Shown piece after piece: positions 49,309-60,831 of a stretch of 64,000 nt of DNA. The notes under the pieces were generated by a model. The model saw only the letters and a program-made list of their open reading frames with translations, was not told where the DNA came from and searched no databases. The DNA comes from Congeria kusceri. Lineage: Eukaryota > Mollusca > Bivalvia > Myida > Dreissenidae. The stretch lies in assembly GCA_027627225.1 (NCBI GenBank), contig JAPFQT010000036.1, positions 130,001-194,000 of the forward strand, written 5' to 3'. How positions within the stretch are numbered: position 1 is the stretch's first letter; every line of letters begins with the position of its first letter. Both the position numbers and the translations under genes were made by a program.

Positions 49309-49802
49309 ATGAATACTGATACTGAATACATTATTCATAGACATAATGGTTATATTATTCTGCTGCTGCCATCTGTGTTAAAAACGTATACAATTATAAA
49401 TTTTATGCGGTGTATAATACGACCCAATGTATACGTACTAGTACACAAGTTTTCATTCTGTTACAAATCGAACTGTATCATATTTGTTCATCGCCTTTGA
49501 ACGATTAAACACTAGTGGTTCCAATACTAATATTTTATAAGTGTATAAACAACGATATAAATTCATAAAGCAACATAATTACATTTTGTACTTGCGTATT
49601 GATGATCGCAAGCTTCATACAAGCTTCGATCGACTACTACAATAATTTGGTATGACATTACAGCACAGCTATTTTTAAACGCAAAAAAAAATTTACTTGA
49701 TCAAAGCATTTTAGAAGGTCACTCTGACTGTGCATTAATTAGAAAAAGTCGGTCGTGAATGTTTTAGATATGTCTAATTTGCAATTCAACTAAAACTTAC
49801 GC

Positions 49803-50345
49803 CGATTATCACTCCCATTGACCTTGTCACACAGATTATCTCTGTCATTGACCTTGTCACGCTGATTCACTCTGTCATTGACCTTGTCAAGCAGATTCAC
49901 TCTGTCGTTGCCCTTGTCACGCAGATTCACTCTGTCATTGACCTTGTCAAGCAGATTCACTCTGTCGTTGACCTTGTCACGCAGATTCTCTCTGTCATTG
50001 ACCTTGTCAAGCAGATTCACTCTGTCGTTGACCTTGTCACGCAGATTCTCTCTGTCATTGACCTTGTCAAGCAGATTCACTCTGTCATTGACCTTGTCAC
50101 GCTGATTCACTCTGTCGTTGACCTTGCCACGCAGATTCTCTCTGTCATTGACCTTGTCAAGCAGATTCACTCTGTCATTGACCTTGTCACGCTGATTCAC
50201 TCTGTCGTTGACCTTGCCACGCAGATTCTCTCTTTCATTGACCTTGTCAAGCAGATTATGTCTGTCATTGACCTTGCAACGCAGATTCTCTCAGCCATTG
50301 AGCTTGTCACGCTGATTCTCTCTGTCATTGACCTTGTATTGCCAA
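49803..50345. repeat. 30-bp minisatellite, about 18 copies
   Basis: The unit is approximately GCAGATTCACTCTGTCATTG followed by ACCTTGTCAC. Two unit variants (CACGCAGATTCTC and CAAGCAGATTCAC) tend to alternate, implying a 60-bp higher-order unit. Because 30 is a multiple of three, both strands stay open. The minus-strand frame reads a 10-residue DKVNDRVNLL-type repeat for 136 codons. Confidence 0.9.
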
Positions 50346-51270
50346 TTCGAATACACAAGTATTTATCGACCATTACATAACATCAAATTCGAAGATGGTG
50401 CTGAATGTGTTTATCGTTTATTCAATCTTATAATACACAATGCAAGACCTTCGCAAGTAATCAAGAAACAATAAGTGTTTATTCACTAAGATATACGGAG
50501 TATGTTGTCCAAAAATACAACCTGAGCTATAACAACGTTAACTTTTTAAAACGAGTGTCTGTGTCACGCGAAAATACGAGAAGAAGCACAGTTTTATCGC
50601 AGTAACTATAATAAACATTCAGTGTATCAATGTATGGAACGAGTGGCTGCTCAGAAATGGTATAAATACATCGCAGAGAGGGGGGACTATAGACATTATG
50701 TAGAGCAGAATATATATATTTATATATATATAGTATCTACCGTATCCGTTTTGTTATGAGACGTACTTGTATTCAGTCGAAATAAATTTTGATGTTCAAA
50801 CACACAAAAAATATATAAAAAATTCATATAAGTCAAATGCTATCAGCAATAAACAATTTAACTCATGCAAACGTGCGCAGGTTTGTATCGTTCTTTGTCT
50901 GTTTGCGTCAAACAACGTTAATCGGTATCATAATTATGACGTAATTAACCGATGGAAATCTTAGAGGGATCTGTTCACGTATTGGCAAATTTGCAATTTC
51001 AAATATTTTGTCATAGATTCCCAAAATAAAATACATAATATATAAACAATAACTTATAGCGTAACTTTTTTATGTATAATATAATTCAATAAGCTATAAG
51101 TTTTTAAAGGGATAAGGGTATCTTACACGAACATTTAAAACGTTTGTATTTCCTATGCATAGTATACGTGTATACACTTATGATCGCGTGAGACTTGTTG
51201 TAGCAGTTATCAATACCCCATAGGGTAGATAACTGCGATGTGTTCGATACAAAACTACGGCATGTTTGCA

Positions 51271-51604
51271 ATCTTTGTTAGAGTTGAACGAGTTCCATAT
51301 TAGTTGCGTTAGTTTGGTTAAGAGTATGCTTACATAAAAAGCTGAAATAACTACGCACACATTTGAAGCAACATTTTATCAAACGAAAAATACATTTACC
51401 GGAAGAAAATGTGTATAGAGACAAAAGGAGTTAATAAATCTTTGTTAGAGGTGAACGAGTTCCATATTAGTTGCGTTAGTTTGGTTAAGAGTATGCTTAC
51501 ATAAAAAGCTGAAATAACTACGCACACATTTGAAGCAACATTTTATCAAACGAAAAATACATTTACCGGAAGAAAATGTGTATAGAGACAAAAGGAGTTA
51601 ATAA
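51271..51604. repeat. Recent 167-bp tandem duplication upstream of locus D
   Basis: ATCTTTGTTAGAG...GAGTTAATAAA occurs at 51271-51437 and again at 51438-51604, with only one difference that I noticed (GAGTTGAACG versus GAGGTGAACG). It ends about 125 bp before the signal-peptide ATG of locus D, so it may duplicate promoter elements. Confidence 0.85.
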
Positions 51605-51730
51605 ATTAAACCTGATGTGTGTGTTTCAGTTAATAGTTATAACGATTCCGTGAATCAACAATCGCCGCGTGTGTAATCAAAACGAAAGTAACCACGCGAA
51701 ACCAAATTACTTGCGCAATTGTGTTCAATA

Positions 51731-51785
51731 ATGGACACATGTATGTTAGTGTTCCTGTATTTGAATCTGATTTCGTTATCTCAAG
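51731..51785 (+). CDS. Locus D signal-peptide exon
   Basis: ATG at 51731, 18 codons plus one base, donor G|GTAAAA. Encodes MDTCMLVFLYLNLISLSQ, a classic short signal peptide with phase-1 donor, as usual for secreted Ig-family genes. Confidence 0.65.
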
Positions 51786-51982
51786 GTAAAAAGTGTATGT
51801 TTTGTACTATAGTTTTGTATTGATATTGTTATGGTAAGCAGTGGGCTGCTCGTTTATGTATTTTGTTTTTATGTGCTATTTAATAATAGCTTCCGTTTAA
51901 AGTCGTTTTAAGAAGTAAATATCTAACAGTTGTCGTCTGTTTTATAATTGCACATCTACATGGGCCCAATCATTGCAGCTAG

Positions 51983-52305
51983 ATGTAGATGAAGAAGACG
52001 TTTTTGTGAATAGCAGGATAGCAATTGCATGTTCTGTGCCATCACCAGTATATCAATTTAAGTGGCGACGTTTAGCCAATGATTCCAATAATGAAGTAAC
52101 TGCCGTGGTTCACTAGTTTGTAAACAACAATTGTCTCGCTACGGTTTTGTCAGACAATATGGAATGCTACTGTAATTTTCATAAACTGTGTACACAAGTG
52201 TTATCAGAGCCGTTGGTTTGTCCAACGATGGTGATACATGGCGTTGTTCCGCTGCGATCGATGGATTTACAACGTACAGCAACAGCTGCACAATCCTTGT
52301 TCTAG
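51983..52305 (+). pseudogene. Locus D Ig-like exon of the 26-kb type, broken
   Basis: An acceptor at GCAGCTAG|AT gives phase 1; donor G|GTACGT. Encodes SRIAIACSV, YQFKWRRL, FVNNNC, ECYC and GDTWRCSAAID, aligned with the minus-strand exon 26358-26708. A TAG (52114-52116) stands where the other copy has a Glu codon, and one base is missing from an A run near 52175, so the last third reads in another frame. Confidence 0.65.
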
Positions 52306-52343
52306 GTACGTAATTTAACTAGTATTCTTGAGTAAACTGAATA

Positions 52344-52603
52344 ATGTAACCCATCTGTGACGACAGGAACATCGCATACACCATATTCTTTATACCAATG
52401 TGGAGTCTACTTATGTTTGATATTTCATAGTCATTTAGCATACATGTACATGAGTTAAGTGTCAGTTGAAAAGATGTAACCCATCTGTGACGACAGGAAC
52501 ATCGCATACACCATATTGATGTTTTATACTAATGTCGATACTACTTACGTTTGAGATTTCATTGCCATTAAGCATATATATATGAGTTAAGTGTCAATTG
52601 AAC
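52344..52603. repeat. 130-bp tandem duplication in a locus D intron
   Basis: ATGTAACCCATCTGTGACGA starts copies at 52344 and 52474. The first 40 or so bases are identical and the rest has diverged modestly. Confidence 0.8.
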
Positions 52604-54618
52604 TTATGCAATGGCTGATAATTTTACTACTTATGCCAGCTTACATCTGACATGTTTTGCATTTCGCAGCAAGTAAACTGTGATTATAGCTTGTTCTTTA
52701 ATTACCGAAGCAAACTCGCGATCGTCGGATAATTTTGTTACATCCAAACAAGTATATTCAAGCAGTTGCCTGTAAAATATATGACAATGGAATGTGTACA
52801 TTTCGCTGCAAATTTATTTAAGACACATAGGTTCGCGGAAGCTTAAACGTAAACTTTTATGTCGCGTGACAAAGCCAGTGTTTGCAATTACCAAATACAC
52901 GCATGCAAATAATAAAGTGATAAACGTTATTAAGACAGTGAATAACGAATGATATCAAAATCCTAATCAAATGATTTATTACAATTCTCTTATATATGCC
53001 TGTGCATTTGAGAGAGGGATAGAGAGATTGTGCCACGCTTATCAATGGCGCGCATGCACGTAAACGTACATTTCATTCATATCGATTTTACTACTACTGC
53101 ATTCATTTTTTCCGCGCCCGCGAAATTGTCATGAATTACTAGTGTTTATACAATACAATATGATACGCGTGTCAATTTCTTACAGCCACAAGACCATCGT
53201 GTTTAATACTGCTTAAATATTAATTATTCGCAAATGTTTTTTTTTTGCAAATGTTATATTAATATTAAACTGATTTTACGCAGTATGTTATCGAACCCAT
53301 TGCTAAGAATTTTGCTCATTGGCAAACGATATTTCTATTAAATATTCCAATCGGATGGACATGTTCTCCATTCCATAAAATATGACTGAAATTAGAATAC
53401 ACACGCAGAGTTCATTTTGTAAACTCATCACGGAACTTAAAGAAGAAATACAATTTGAATTTTAATACGTGTCGTCTTTTGCTTTAGGACATACCTTTTA
53501 AGCATTATGTGTGGCCTTGAATTAATCGCTAAACACACACACGTTTTAAACTGATATCGCCATTTCAAAATAGTATAATATCTTCAATAGTCTACATTTC
53601 ATTGAGATTATACCTTTGAAGATTTACGAAGACACAAAGTCATGATCTTGCAAGTTGAACAAAAACCGAGCTATATCAGAAAAATTAATCAAATATGTTT
53701 TATCGATATTGGGTATTTAATATCATAATGTGAGCAAACAATAGACTCTTTTGAATGATACATATAATTATGAGGCTTTTATAATCTAACAGTGATTTCG
53801 TTACATTCGTCTCAATAACAGCATTCGATAAACTAGTTACCGTATGTGTTAATTTGGTAAATATTTTTATGTTTACAATTTTATCCTTTGCTTATCTATG
53901 AACATAATAGTATATGACACTTTTCACTTACATATTTTTATTATTATTTGTACTTGGCTTTGAAGTGGCAAGGACGAGATACTAGTATGCCACTTAAAAT
54001 CAACAGGTTATTTTAACCATACAGAGCGTGAACGCAGTGTGCTATTTTCAATGTATTGATTAGTTGAACAATATACCCGGAAGGTAGGCTTTATGATAGC
54101 ACACTTTATGTACACTGTGAATCGGAACGTAATTTTATGTAGTAAACATTTCGGTCGTTTGATATCATTAAAGTAGGCTGTATACGTACATGTGTTAACA
54201 GATCTTTAAATTACAAATGGGTGTCTTGTATTAAACAGTGCTATCTTGTTGCGAATTATCAGCAGTTACACGTTTGGCTTAACATGCCTACTTTCGATTT
54301 CATTTTTTCTTTAAGAATTTTAATGACGTGTTATTGCGTCTTGTGCATGGGTAAGGTTCGTACAGTACATGCAAATTGTTTTTGCTAATATGTATTAATG
54401 TAATAATATAAACCATTAATGCAGAGACTATTTTTATTGAAAGCACGTTTCGCTTAAAAAAATACTGATCAAATAAAAATGGATTGGTTGTTATAATTTA
54501 AAACGAATTACAGTTCAGTTAAATAAACAGAAAAGTATAGTTCATAAATAAGTACAAATATTCCGTCAACTGAAATAATGACATTCAGTATATGTCATCT
54601 TCCAATGCAAGTAAAGCA
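52604..54618. other. Locus D intron or intergenic DNA
   Basis: I see no exon, RNA gene or clear repeat here apart from short AT-rich tracts. Confidence 0.4.
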
Positions 54619-54664
54619 ATGATAGTGTTTGCTGTATGGCTATATTGTATTTCACACCTCTCTG
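54619..54664 (+). CDS. Second signal-peptide exon of locus D
   Basis: ATG at 54619 gives MIVFAVWLYCISHLS plus one base, then GTCAGT. It has signal-peptide character and the family's phase-1 donor. The next exon's acceptor ends only 34 bp later at 54698, an unusually short gap for an intron. Reading through without splicing hits TAG at 54668. Confidence 0.4.
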
Positions 54665-54698
54665 GTCAGTAGAAATGCACGTGTCTCTATTTTGCAAG

Positions 54699-54998
54699 GT
54701 ACTTGCTACGATCAATTACCCGAAGTGGGAGAACACAATGTGCAGTTGACGTTCTATTATAATTCGAATAAAAATGAAGTTAAAAAGGTAGAATGTTACC
54801 GAAAAGTTACACTCATAGGACAGTGCAGTTTTGTTTGTTCTATTGAACGAACAAGTGTTGGCGTGTTTAATATATCAGCGCCAGACTTGACGAAAGTGTA
54901 TGTAAATGTAATAACATTTAGTGACTCAAAGTCCGGAACTTACCGTTGCTCTACAGCAAATAGCGGCCAGATAGAGACAATCAATGTTCAAACTGCAG
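54699..54998 (+). CDS. Intact non-canonical V-like exon of locus D
   Basis: Acceptor CTATTTTGCAAG, donor G|GTACAT, 300 bp, phase 1-1, open throughout. Contains CYDQLPEVGEHNVQLTF, KKVECYRKVTLIGQCSF, a glycosylation site in FNIS, DLTKVYVNVITF and the F-strand SGTYRCST. The B-strand cysteine is replaced by phenylalanine as in locus C. A disulphide would have to use other cysteines (VECY, GQCS, FVCS). Confidence 0.65.
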
Positions 54999-55539
54999 GT
55001 ACATAAACGTTCGAGTTGCGGCGCTTTTAAAGTCGTGCTCATGTACATAAGCAATTCAAATGTATTTGCTGTAAGAGTTGCGGCGCTTTTTCAGTCGTGT
55101 TCCACGGCTGTAAATATATATATCGTATCTTATTCATAATCATATAATAGAAGACAATTTTAAACAATTTGGATATTGGTATGGCCCCAAAACATTGTCT
55201 TGCATTGTCCAATATCGCAAATGGTCAGTATATTAATTTAGGCAAAAAGGAATTGTGTGCGTTTTGGTCATACAGGTTATCAGTATTTGTATGAGAAAGT
55301 TAGTTTAGTTAAGAGTTATAAAGTTGCTTGCATATTGCTATAGAAACCAATTTCCATTACGTTAAGTTGTATTAGTGTAAACCGGTAGATTTCGGAAAGT
55401 ATTTACCTTGAATGTTATTACTTATTAGTGAAAACATACATCGTTTAAGCTGCAGGAGTTATGTAAACATACGTACATTGCATTTGCGTGACGTTTAAAC
55501 CGGATCAAATAAGCAGAACTACTTTCTTGCAAGTATGCC

Positions 55540-56940
55540 CATATGGGTTCTGGTAAGTCATAACATGTGGGCCTGATAAGGGCTATACCTTGGCTGGTCT
55601 TCCACATGGACCCCATATGGGACCAATATACATCGTCTTGCCCATATTAAACCCACTTGGGTCGCAGGCAAGCAAGGCCATATAGGTCCCAGCAACAAAG
55701 CCCATATGGGTTCCCAACTAGTAAGCCCATATTGGTCCTATCACGAAAACGTATATAGGTCTCCAACAACCAAGCCCACAAAGAGCTGGTAATAGAAGCA
55801 CACATCAGACTGACCGATTTGGGTCCCGGCCACAAAGAGAGCCCACATGGGTACAAATTAGGCAAGCCCATATGGGTCCCAGCATGAAAGTCCATATGGT
55901 TCCCCGACAAACTAGCCCATATGGGTCACAAAGAGCTTCCTCGTATGGGTTCCCAGCAAAAAAGCCTATATAGGTCCCCAACAAGTAATCCCATGTGGGT
56001 CCCAGAAAGACAGCCTATTATGGGTTCCCATCAAGCAAGCCCATATGGGTCAACAACAGCACTATGATATGGGTCCCAGCAGGAGAGCCCATATGGGTAC
56101 CAAACAAGCAAGCCCATATAGGTCCCTAACAAAATAACCCATATGGGTCACAAAGAGCATCCCCATATGGGTTCCCAACAAGCAAGCCCATATGGGTCCC
56201 AACAAGCAACCCAATATGTGTCCCATCAAAACAGCCCAGATGGGTCCTAGAAAGAAAGTCCAATTTGGCGCCCAACAAGAAAGCCCATAAGGTTCCCAGC
56301 AAAAAAAGCCTAAATAGGTCCCCAACAAGTTATCCCATGTAGGTCCCAGAAAGAAAGCCCATATGGGTCCCCAACGAGCAAGCTCATATGGGTCAACAAC
56401 AGCAATATCATATGGGTCCCAGCAGGAAAACCCATATGGGTACCAAACAAGCAAGCCCATATAGGTCCCCGCAAAAAGGCCCGTATGGGTCTCCAACAAA
56501 CAAGCCCATAAAGGTCACCAACAATGAACCCAATACGGGTCCCATTAAAAGAGCCCATATGGGTCCCCAGCAAGTAAGCTCGTATCGGTCCCGGCAAGCC
56601 AGCCTATGGTGGCCCAATGTGGGCTATAACTGGGCTTATTAACCACACTGTACACTTACTGGGTTCCGTAATGGTCCCACATACATTGTCATGCCCGTAT
56701 CAGTCCCAGATAGGATCCAGGCAAAGAAGCCAATATCGGCCCCAGCATGAAAGCCTAGATATGCGTCCCCCAAAAGCAAACCCATATGGGACCCAGCAAA
56801 AAAGCCCACATGGGCCCCCAAAAAGCAGGCCTAGATGGGTCACCAAAAGCAAGCCCATATGGGTCCCCAGCAAGAGATACCATATGGGTTCCTAACTAGC
56901 AAGTCCATATGGGACCCAGCAAACATGCCCAAATCGGTCA
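55540..56940. repeat. Degenerate minisatellite with CCCATATGGG core
   Basis: Dozens of copies of AAGCCCATATGGGTCCCAAC-like units, about 20-22 bp, often paired into about 43 bp. The core is palindromic. Minus-strand frames encode GPIWACLLGTHMG-like repeats and plus-strand frames similar strings. I regard these as by-products. Confidence 0.85.
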
Positions 56941-57012
56941 GTCTGATGTGTGCTTCTATTACCAGTTCAAGGCAGTTATTCACGGCCGCCATCTTGACTT
57001 GAGAGGAGCACA

Positions 57013-57039
57013 ATGCAGCCTGCATTCCTTAAATATCAA
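57013..57039 (+). CDS. Possible first coding exon with strong donor
   Basis: ATG at 57013, nine codons (MQPAFLKYQ), then consensus GTAAGT. Eighteen bases before the ATG ends GGCCGCCATCTT (56984-56995), which on the other strand contains AAGATGGCGGCC, the motif bound by YY1 near many animal start sites. No matching next exon was found in the window. Confidence 0.25.
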
Positions 57040-58155
57040 GTAAGTAAACATGTGTTTTGCACTTGGAAAAATGTTTTTCTTAACTTCATAATCATAATTG
57101 CACTTTAAATCAGAATTGAAGTAAATATATCTCTATTGTCATGTATTTTTGCGACTATTTAAAAAATGTAACTTCACTATCACAGCTGTTTTAAATTTCG
57201 TGTGTTGTTTTGTACGTGTAATCTTTGTGCAAATAAAGCATGGGTTGTCAGTCGAAAAACAATATAGTTGCGTTTGTTGAAGTTGCATAATTTATTAAAA
57301 CGTACACCATATGGCAATAAATTGAATGTTGGTATAATTTCACTAATTGGAACAATAAATTTCATGCATTTGAGTTCTGAAGTATAAATGGGGTGCAGGA
57401 TGAAGCGTACCATTCCCGAAGCGTACCAATGCTAAAGCGTACCATTTTAGGATGAAGCGTACCACCCCCTGTATATAGAAGTTTGTACAACAAATTGATC
57501 ACACCCTAGTGTCCTACTGATAAGGTGTGATAAACTCCAACTGACACTTGGTGTATTCACGATTTCGACATTGTCAAATCACGCGTAACGAGACTGGCGA
57601 GATAACGCGAGATATTGAGGTCAGGGGAGTTCCGTGTTCTCGCTCTAAAGTAAACATCGATCAGCTACTGATGCAGTTTAACATAACCTGCTATTAAAAC
57701 TCAAAATAAACAATTTATTAACGTTATATGAAGACGTATTGCTTAATATGGTAATTTATCATTTTAATGTTCGCACAGAAAATTTGGACCTTGCTGGATA
57801 ACAGTATTAATGGGCACACCGGTAGTGTGTCAAAATAGGCAAACATGAACAAGAAACAACACACCAAACCTACCGTAAGAAGTAAACCATACAAACTCTT
57901 TTGACAGGCTACTTTTAAAAACTCCACCCACCTATTTTTAAAACATATATTTAACAGGTCAATTTTTTACACATTTTACTTTGTACTAAATGTGTAAAAA
58001 AATATAGCCAAACATTAAGTACATTTTCATGGACCCAGGAAATTTGTTTCATTCTATTTGGTGAGTGGGGTTTCTCACAGATATATTAATTTAATGTATA
58101 TATCATTTTTATATGATTTTTTTTTCTTTTGACGATTGCAACCTGAATACAAACC

Positions 58156-58430
58156 GGACCCAGCTAGCTCAGTTGGTAGACCGCTGGACTGTCAATCCAG
58201 GTGTTCCTGAGTTCGAGCCCCAGCCCGGCCACATAACTTGTGTGGGATTGGTCATAAAATAATTTCTACGCCATTCTCTCTACCTCTGCTTCAAGGAGGG
58301 CAGTAGTTACCTTCATTAAAGTATGTACATTTCGTACTGGTCAACCGCTTAGATCGGCTAAGCTTGCCCAGGAAAAATGAGTCGGTTTACTGACTCCCGT
58401 TAAGTCTGTAATTGTGGTAGATTTGGCTGC
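58156..58430 (+). mobile_element. tRNA-Asp-like SINE, copy 2
   Basis: The head has TAGCTCAGTTGG, loop CTGTCAA and GAGTTCGAGCC. The body is collinear with 44516-44820. It lies inside the 57391-60640 transposon and must have inserted after it. Acceptor arms do not pair. Confidence 0.75.
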
Positions 58431-58817
58431 AGTATATACAGGATGGGTCCTGCAGTTCCACATAATAGACCTGTGTCCTACTAGTACCATCATAAAGAAT
58501 ATATGCAGCTTAATTATCTTCACTTAATCAACAATACAACAAGAAAAAAGTCCATGTCACCGGGGTATTCTCTTTTAATCATAAGCTATAAATATAAAGC
58601 ATTTCAAAATCACATCCACAGCACACAAATTTATTAATAAATAAAATTACATAAAGCATTCAATTATACTGAAACAAGTATCACAAAAAATACATTAGTA
58701 ATGCTCAAAGCATGGAAATATTTTAATTAGTGTATTCCTGTGTAGAAATAGTACTTGGTCACTTTTTCACAAGTTTTAGTAAAGTTCAGTAAAAACACCA
58801 ACCAGGTTCATCACCAG

Positions 58818-59032
58818 CTATTGAGTTGGGCTGAGACCCCAGACAATACCAGTGTACCCTTTTTGAACAGGAACTTGGACAGTCACAGTTGATGCTGGTT
58901 CCAATGTCACAATGAACCATTTTTCAATAGAATATATATATATGTAGCTACTTCCCGCAGTGGTTTCACACAAAATCACAAAGCGGTCAAGGGAAATAGC
59001 CCGTCTGACTGCATTGACGAAGAAAATTATTC
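58818..59032 (-). other. Coding-like minus-strand frame inside the transposon
   Basis: About 71 codons reading FFVNAVRRAISLDRFVIL, then TVTVQVPVQKGYTG and a stop at 58818-58820. Composition is more protein-like than neighbouring frames. A second short frame (59318-59412, minus, with SGMSHPDSPGDYSPDC) also looks coding. Neither resembles a transposase I know. They may be captured host exons or element-specific proteins. Confidence 0.25.
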
Positions 59033-60831
59033 AGGTCCCAATGGGTTACCTTTCCACTGTCTGCGGTTCCGGAATGTTTCGCACCAGTGAATGTTTTGCC
59101 AGAGGATGTTTCAACTTAGAACTTTCTATGTGCACAAATGTATGAATTCTAAATACTTATGACAATCCATCAACAACCATCTGTTATGACAACAACAATT
59201 CATTAACATTATTATTTTAAATATATTCACTTGAATTTGGACAAGTAATAAATACATATTACATAACTTGAACACACATTGCATAATTTATTTCATTTTT
59301 GTATAAATGTAATTACATTAGAGGTGTTGTGTGTCACAATGTGCTAATTCAGGAGGAATACTACAATCAGGTGAATAATCCCCTGGAGAATCAGGGTGAG
59401 ACATTCCAGATTCTGTTTGTGATAGTTACCTGAAACAAATAAAGTTCAATTAAAGTATTATTATTATTATTGCAAAGATATACTGTAATATAAACACACA
59501 CAAATATTATGTATTAACATACTGAACTGGCTACTCTATGCAATTTCTTATACTGTATACTTTAAAACTAAATATTGCCTATACGTTTTCTATTGACAAA
59601 CACAGAAGACACATTTAAGGACTGTTATGGATAAACATAACGTGCATAAAAATAAATATACTGGCGTTCTCTTTCTTATTTCATAACCTATTTGAAAGAA
59701 AGCTACAATCCAATGCCAAATTAAAATGTGTTGCCTTGAAATCCTAGTTTTTCGATCATTTAATGATTAATTCCCATACCCCACCCACGTTTAGAATGTT
59801 AAATTTTAACCTGTTTTAAACATAACAAAGTTATATAAAGCATAAATATGTATAAAAGTCGACTTACATATATTTCTCCACAACAAGTAACATTTTTCTT
59901 TTCCAGTGATATAGTTAAATGAGCAAAAATGCTTTCATCAAGAACAATAATCGGAATATGCAGACATAGCCTAATCAGTAGGAACCCCCTGACCTCAATC
60001 TCCTACGCAGAGTGATCTCCCTTTATTGGAATGTCGAAAAGGTCAACATGTGTGTTATGTGTCAATAAATATTGGGTTTAGGGGATTTATTTCATGCTGT
60101 AAATTTAGTAATTGAAAGAAATTTACAAACAAACATCGCTTTAGTTGGAAAGAATTAATGAAATAGATGTAAATAAGACAATGCATTACCTTTGTTTTAT
60201 AAGTATATTATGATGTTGAAAGGTAATTAATTGAAAGAAAATAATACAAATTGCTTTAATTCAAACTCTTAGATCTCGACAGTTTGACAAATTTACGCAT
60301 TCTTTACTTTAATTAAAAATTTGAATTTACAAATGAAAACCGTTAATTGTATATGTTAATTATCGCATACCAAACTGAGAATTCATAACAGCCTTTAATT
60401 AATTCATTAATTTTTTATTATTTATTTTCGTCGTTATTAGTCATTCAATCTTTAATCTTTAATTTTGTAATTTTAATCATTGTATTTTTATTCAAAACAT
60501 GATTTTGAACAATGCAAACTATATTTTATTTTTCAAATCATGTATTCTCCATTGTACTACTAGGGTGGTACGCTTCATCCTGGTTAGTGGTACGCTTAAT
60601 CCTTGTACGCTTTTGTAATGGTACGCTTCATCTGACATCCGTATAAATGTATGAATAAGCTTAAGCAATCTCACACACAAAATATACATCCTATATTTCA
60701 TTTTTACATGCCTTGCATTAATTATCGTGGTCTTATTTATCGTTACAATCAATATTAAAATATTTAATTACAAAAGAAATAAACAGCAAATGCATTTGTG
60801 TTATTAATCCCGTTGTATTTAACTCTAACAC

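Larger units (their letters stand above)
47887..51270. other. Intergenic DNA between loci C' and D
   Basis: No gene supported. Listed separately are a palindrome (48857), a foldback element (49120) and a minisatellite (49803). Two TGACGTCA words lie 14 bp apart at 48620 and 48634 and would suit CREB/ATF-type factors, but no gene start is nearby. Confidence 0.45.
51731..54998 (+). pseudogene. Locus D: Ig-like gene with one broken and one intact Ig exon
   Basis: Exons are signal peptide 51731-51785, Ig-like 51983-52305 (broken), a second signal-like exon 54619-54664, and non-canonical V-like 54699-54998 (intact). All junctions are phase 1. Two readings are possible. In one, a single gene starts at 51731 and its second exon is dead. 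In the other, a separate small gene starts at 54619 and loss at 51983 is irrelevant. No stalk or anchor exon follows before the minisatellite at 55.5 kb, so the 3' end is missing or unrecognised. Confidence 0.5.
57391..60640. mobile_element. 3.25-kb DNA transposon with 79-bp inverted repeats and 9-bp duplication
   Basis: GTATAAATG flanks the element exactly (57382-57390 and 60641-60649). The ends 57391-57469 and 60562-60640 are inverted repeats of equal length. Each holds four AAGCGTACCA-type words (one decayed to AAGCGTACAA in the right arm), and the ends begin GG. A 9-bp duplication with long inverted repeats is what Mutator-like elements make. No transposase is recognisable, so it is either non-autonomous or too decayed. 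A SINE (58156) is nested within. Confidence 0.7.

Noticed and set aside
49790..50200. 136-codon minus-strand repeat protein
   Set aside because: A 30-bp minisatellite keeps frames open automatically. No start context, splice sites or downstream domain.
49803..50345. CRISPR-like array
   Set aside because: Units are contiguous with no unique spacers, and the genome is eukaryotic.
55647..56895. Overlapping frames encoding GPIWAC/THMG repeats on both strands
   Set aside because: By-products of the CCCATATGGG minisatellite.
58156..58232. Second tRNA-Asp gene
   Set aside because: Same reasons: unpaired acceptor ends and a SINE body follows.
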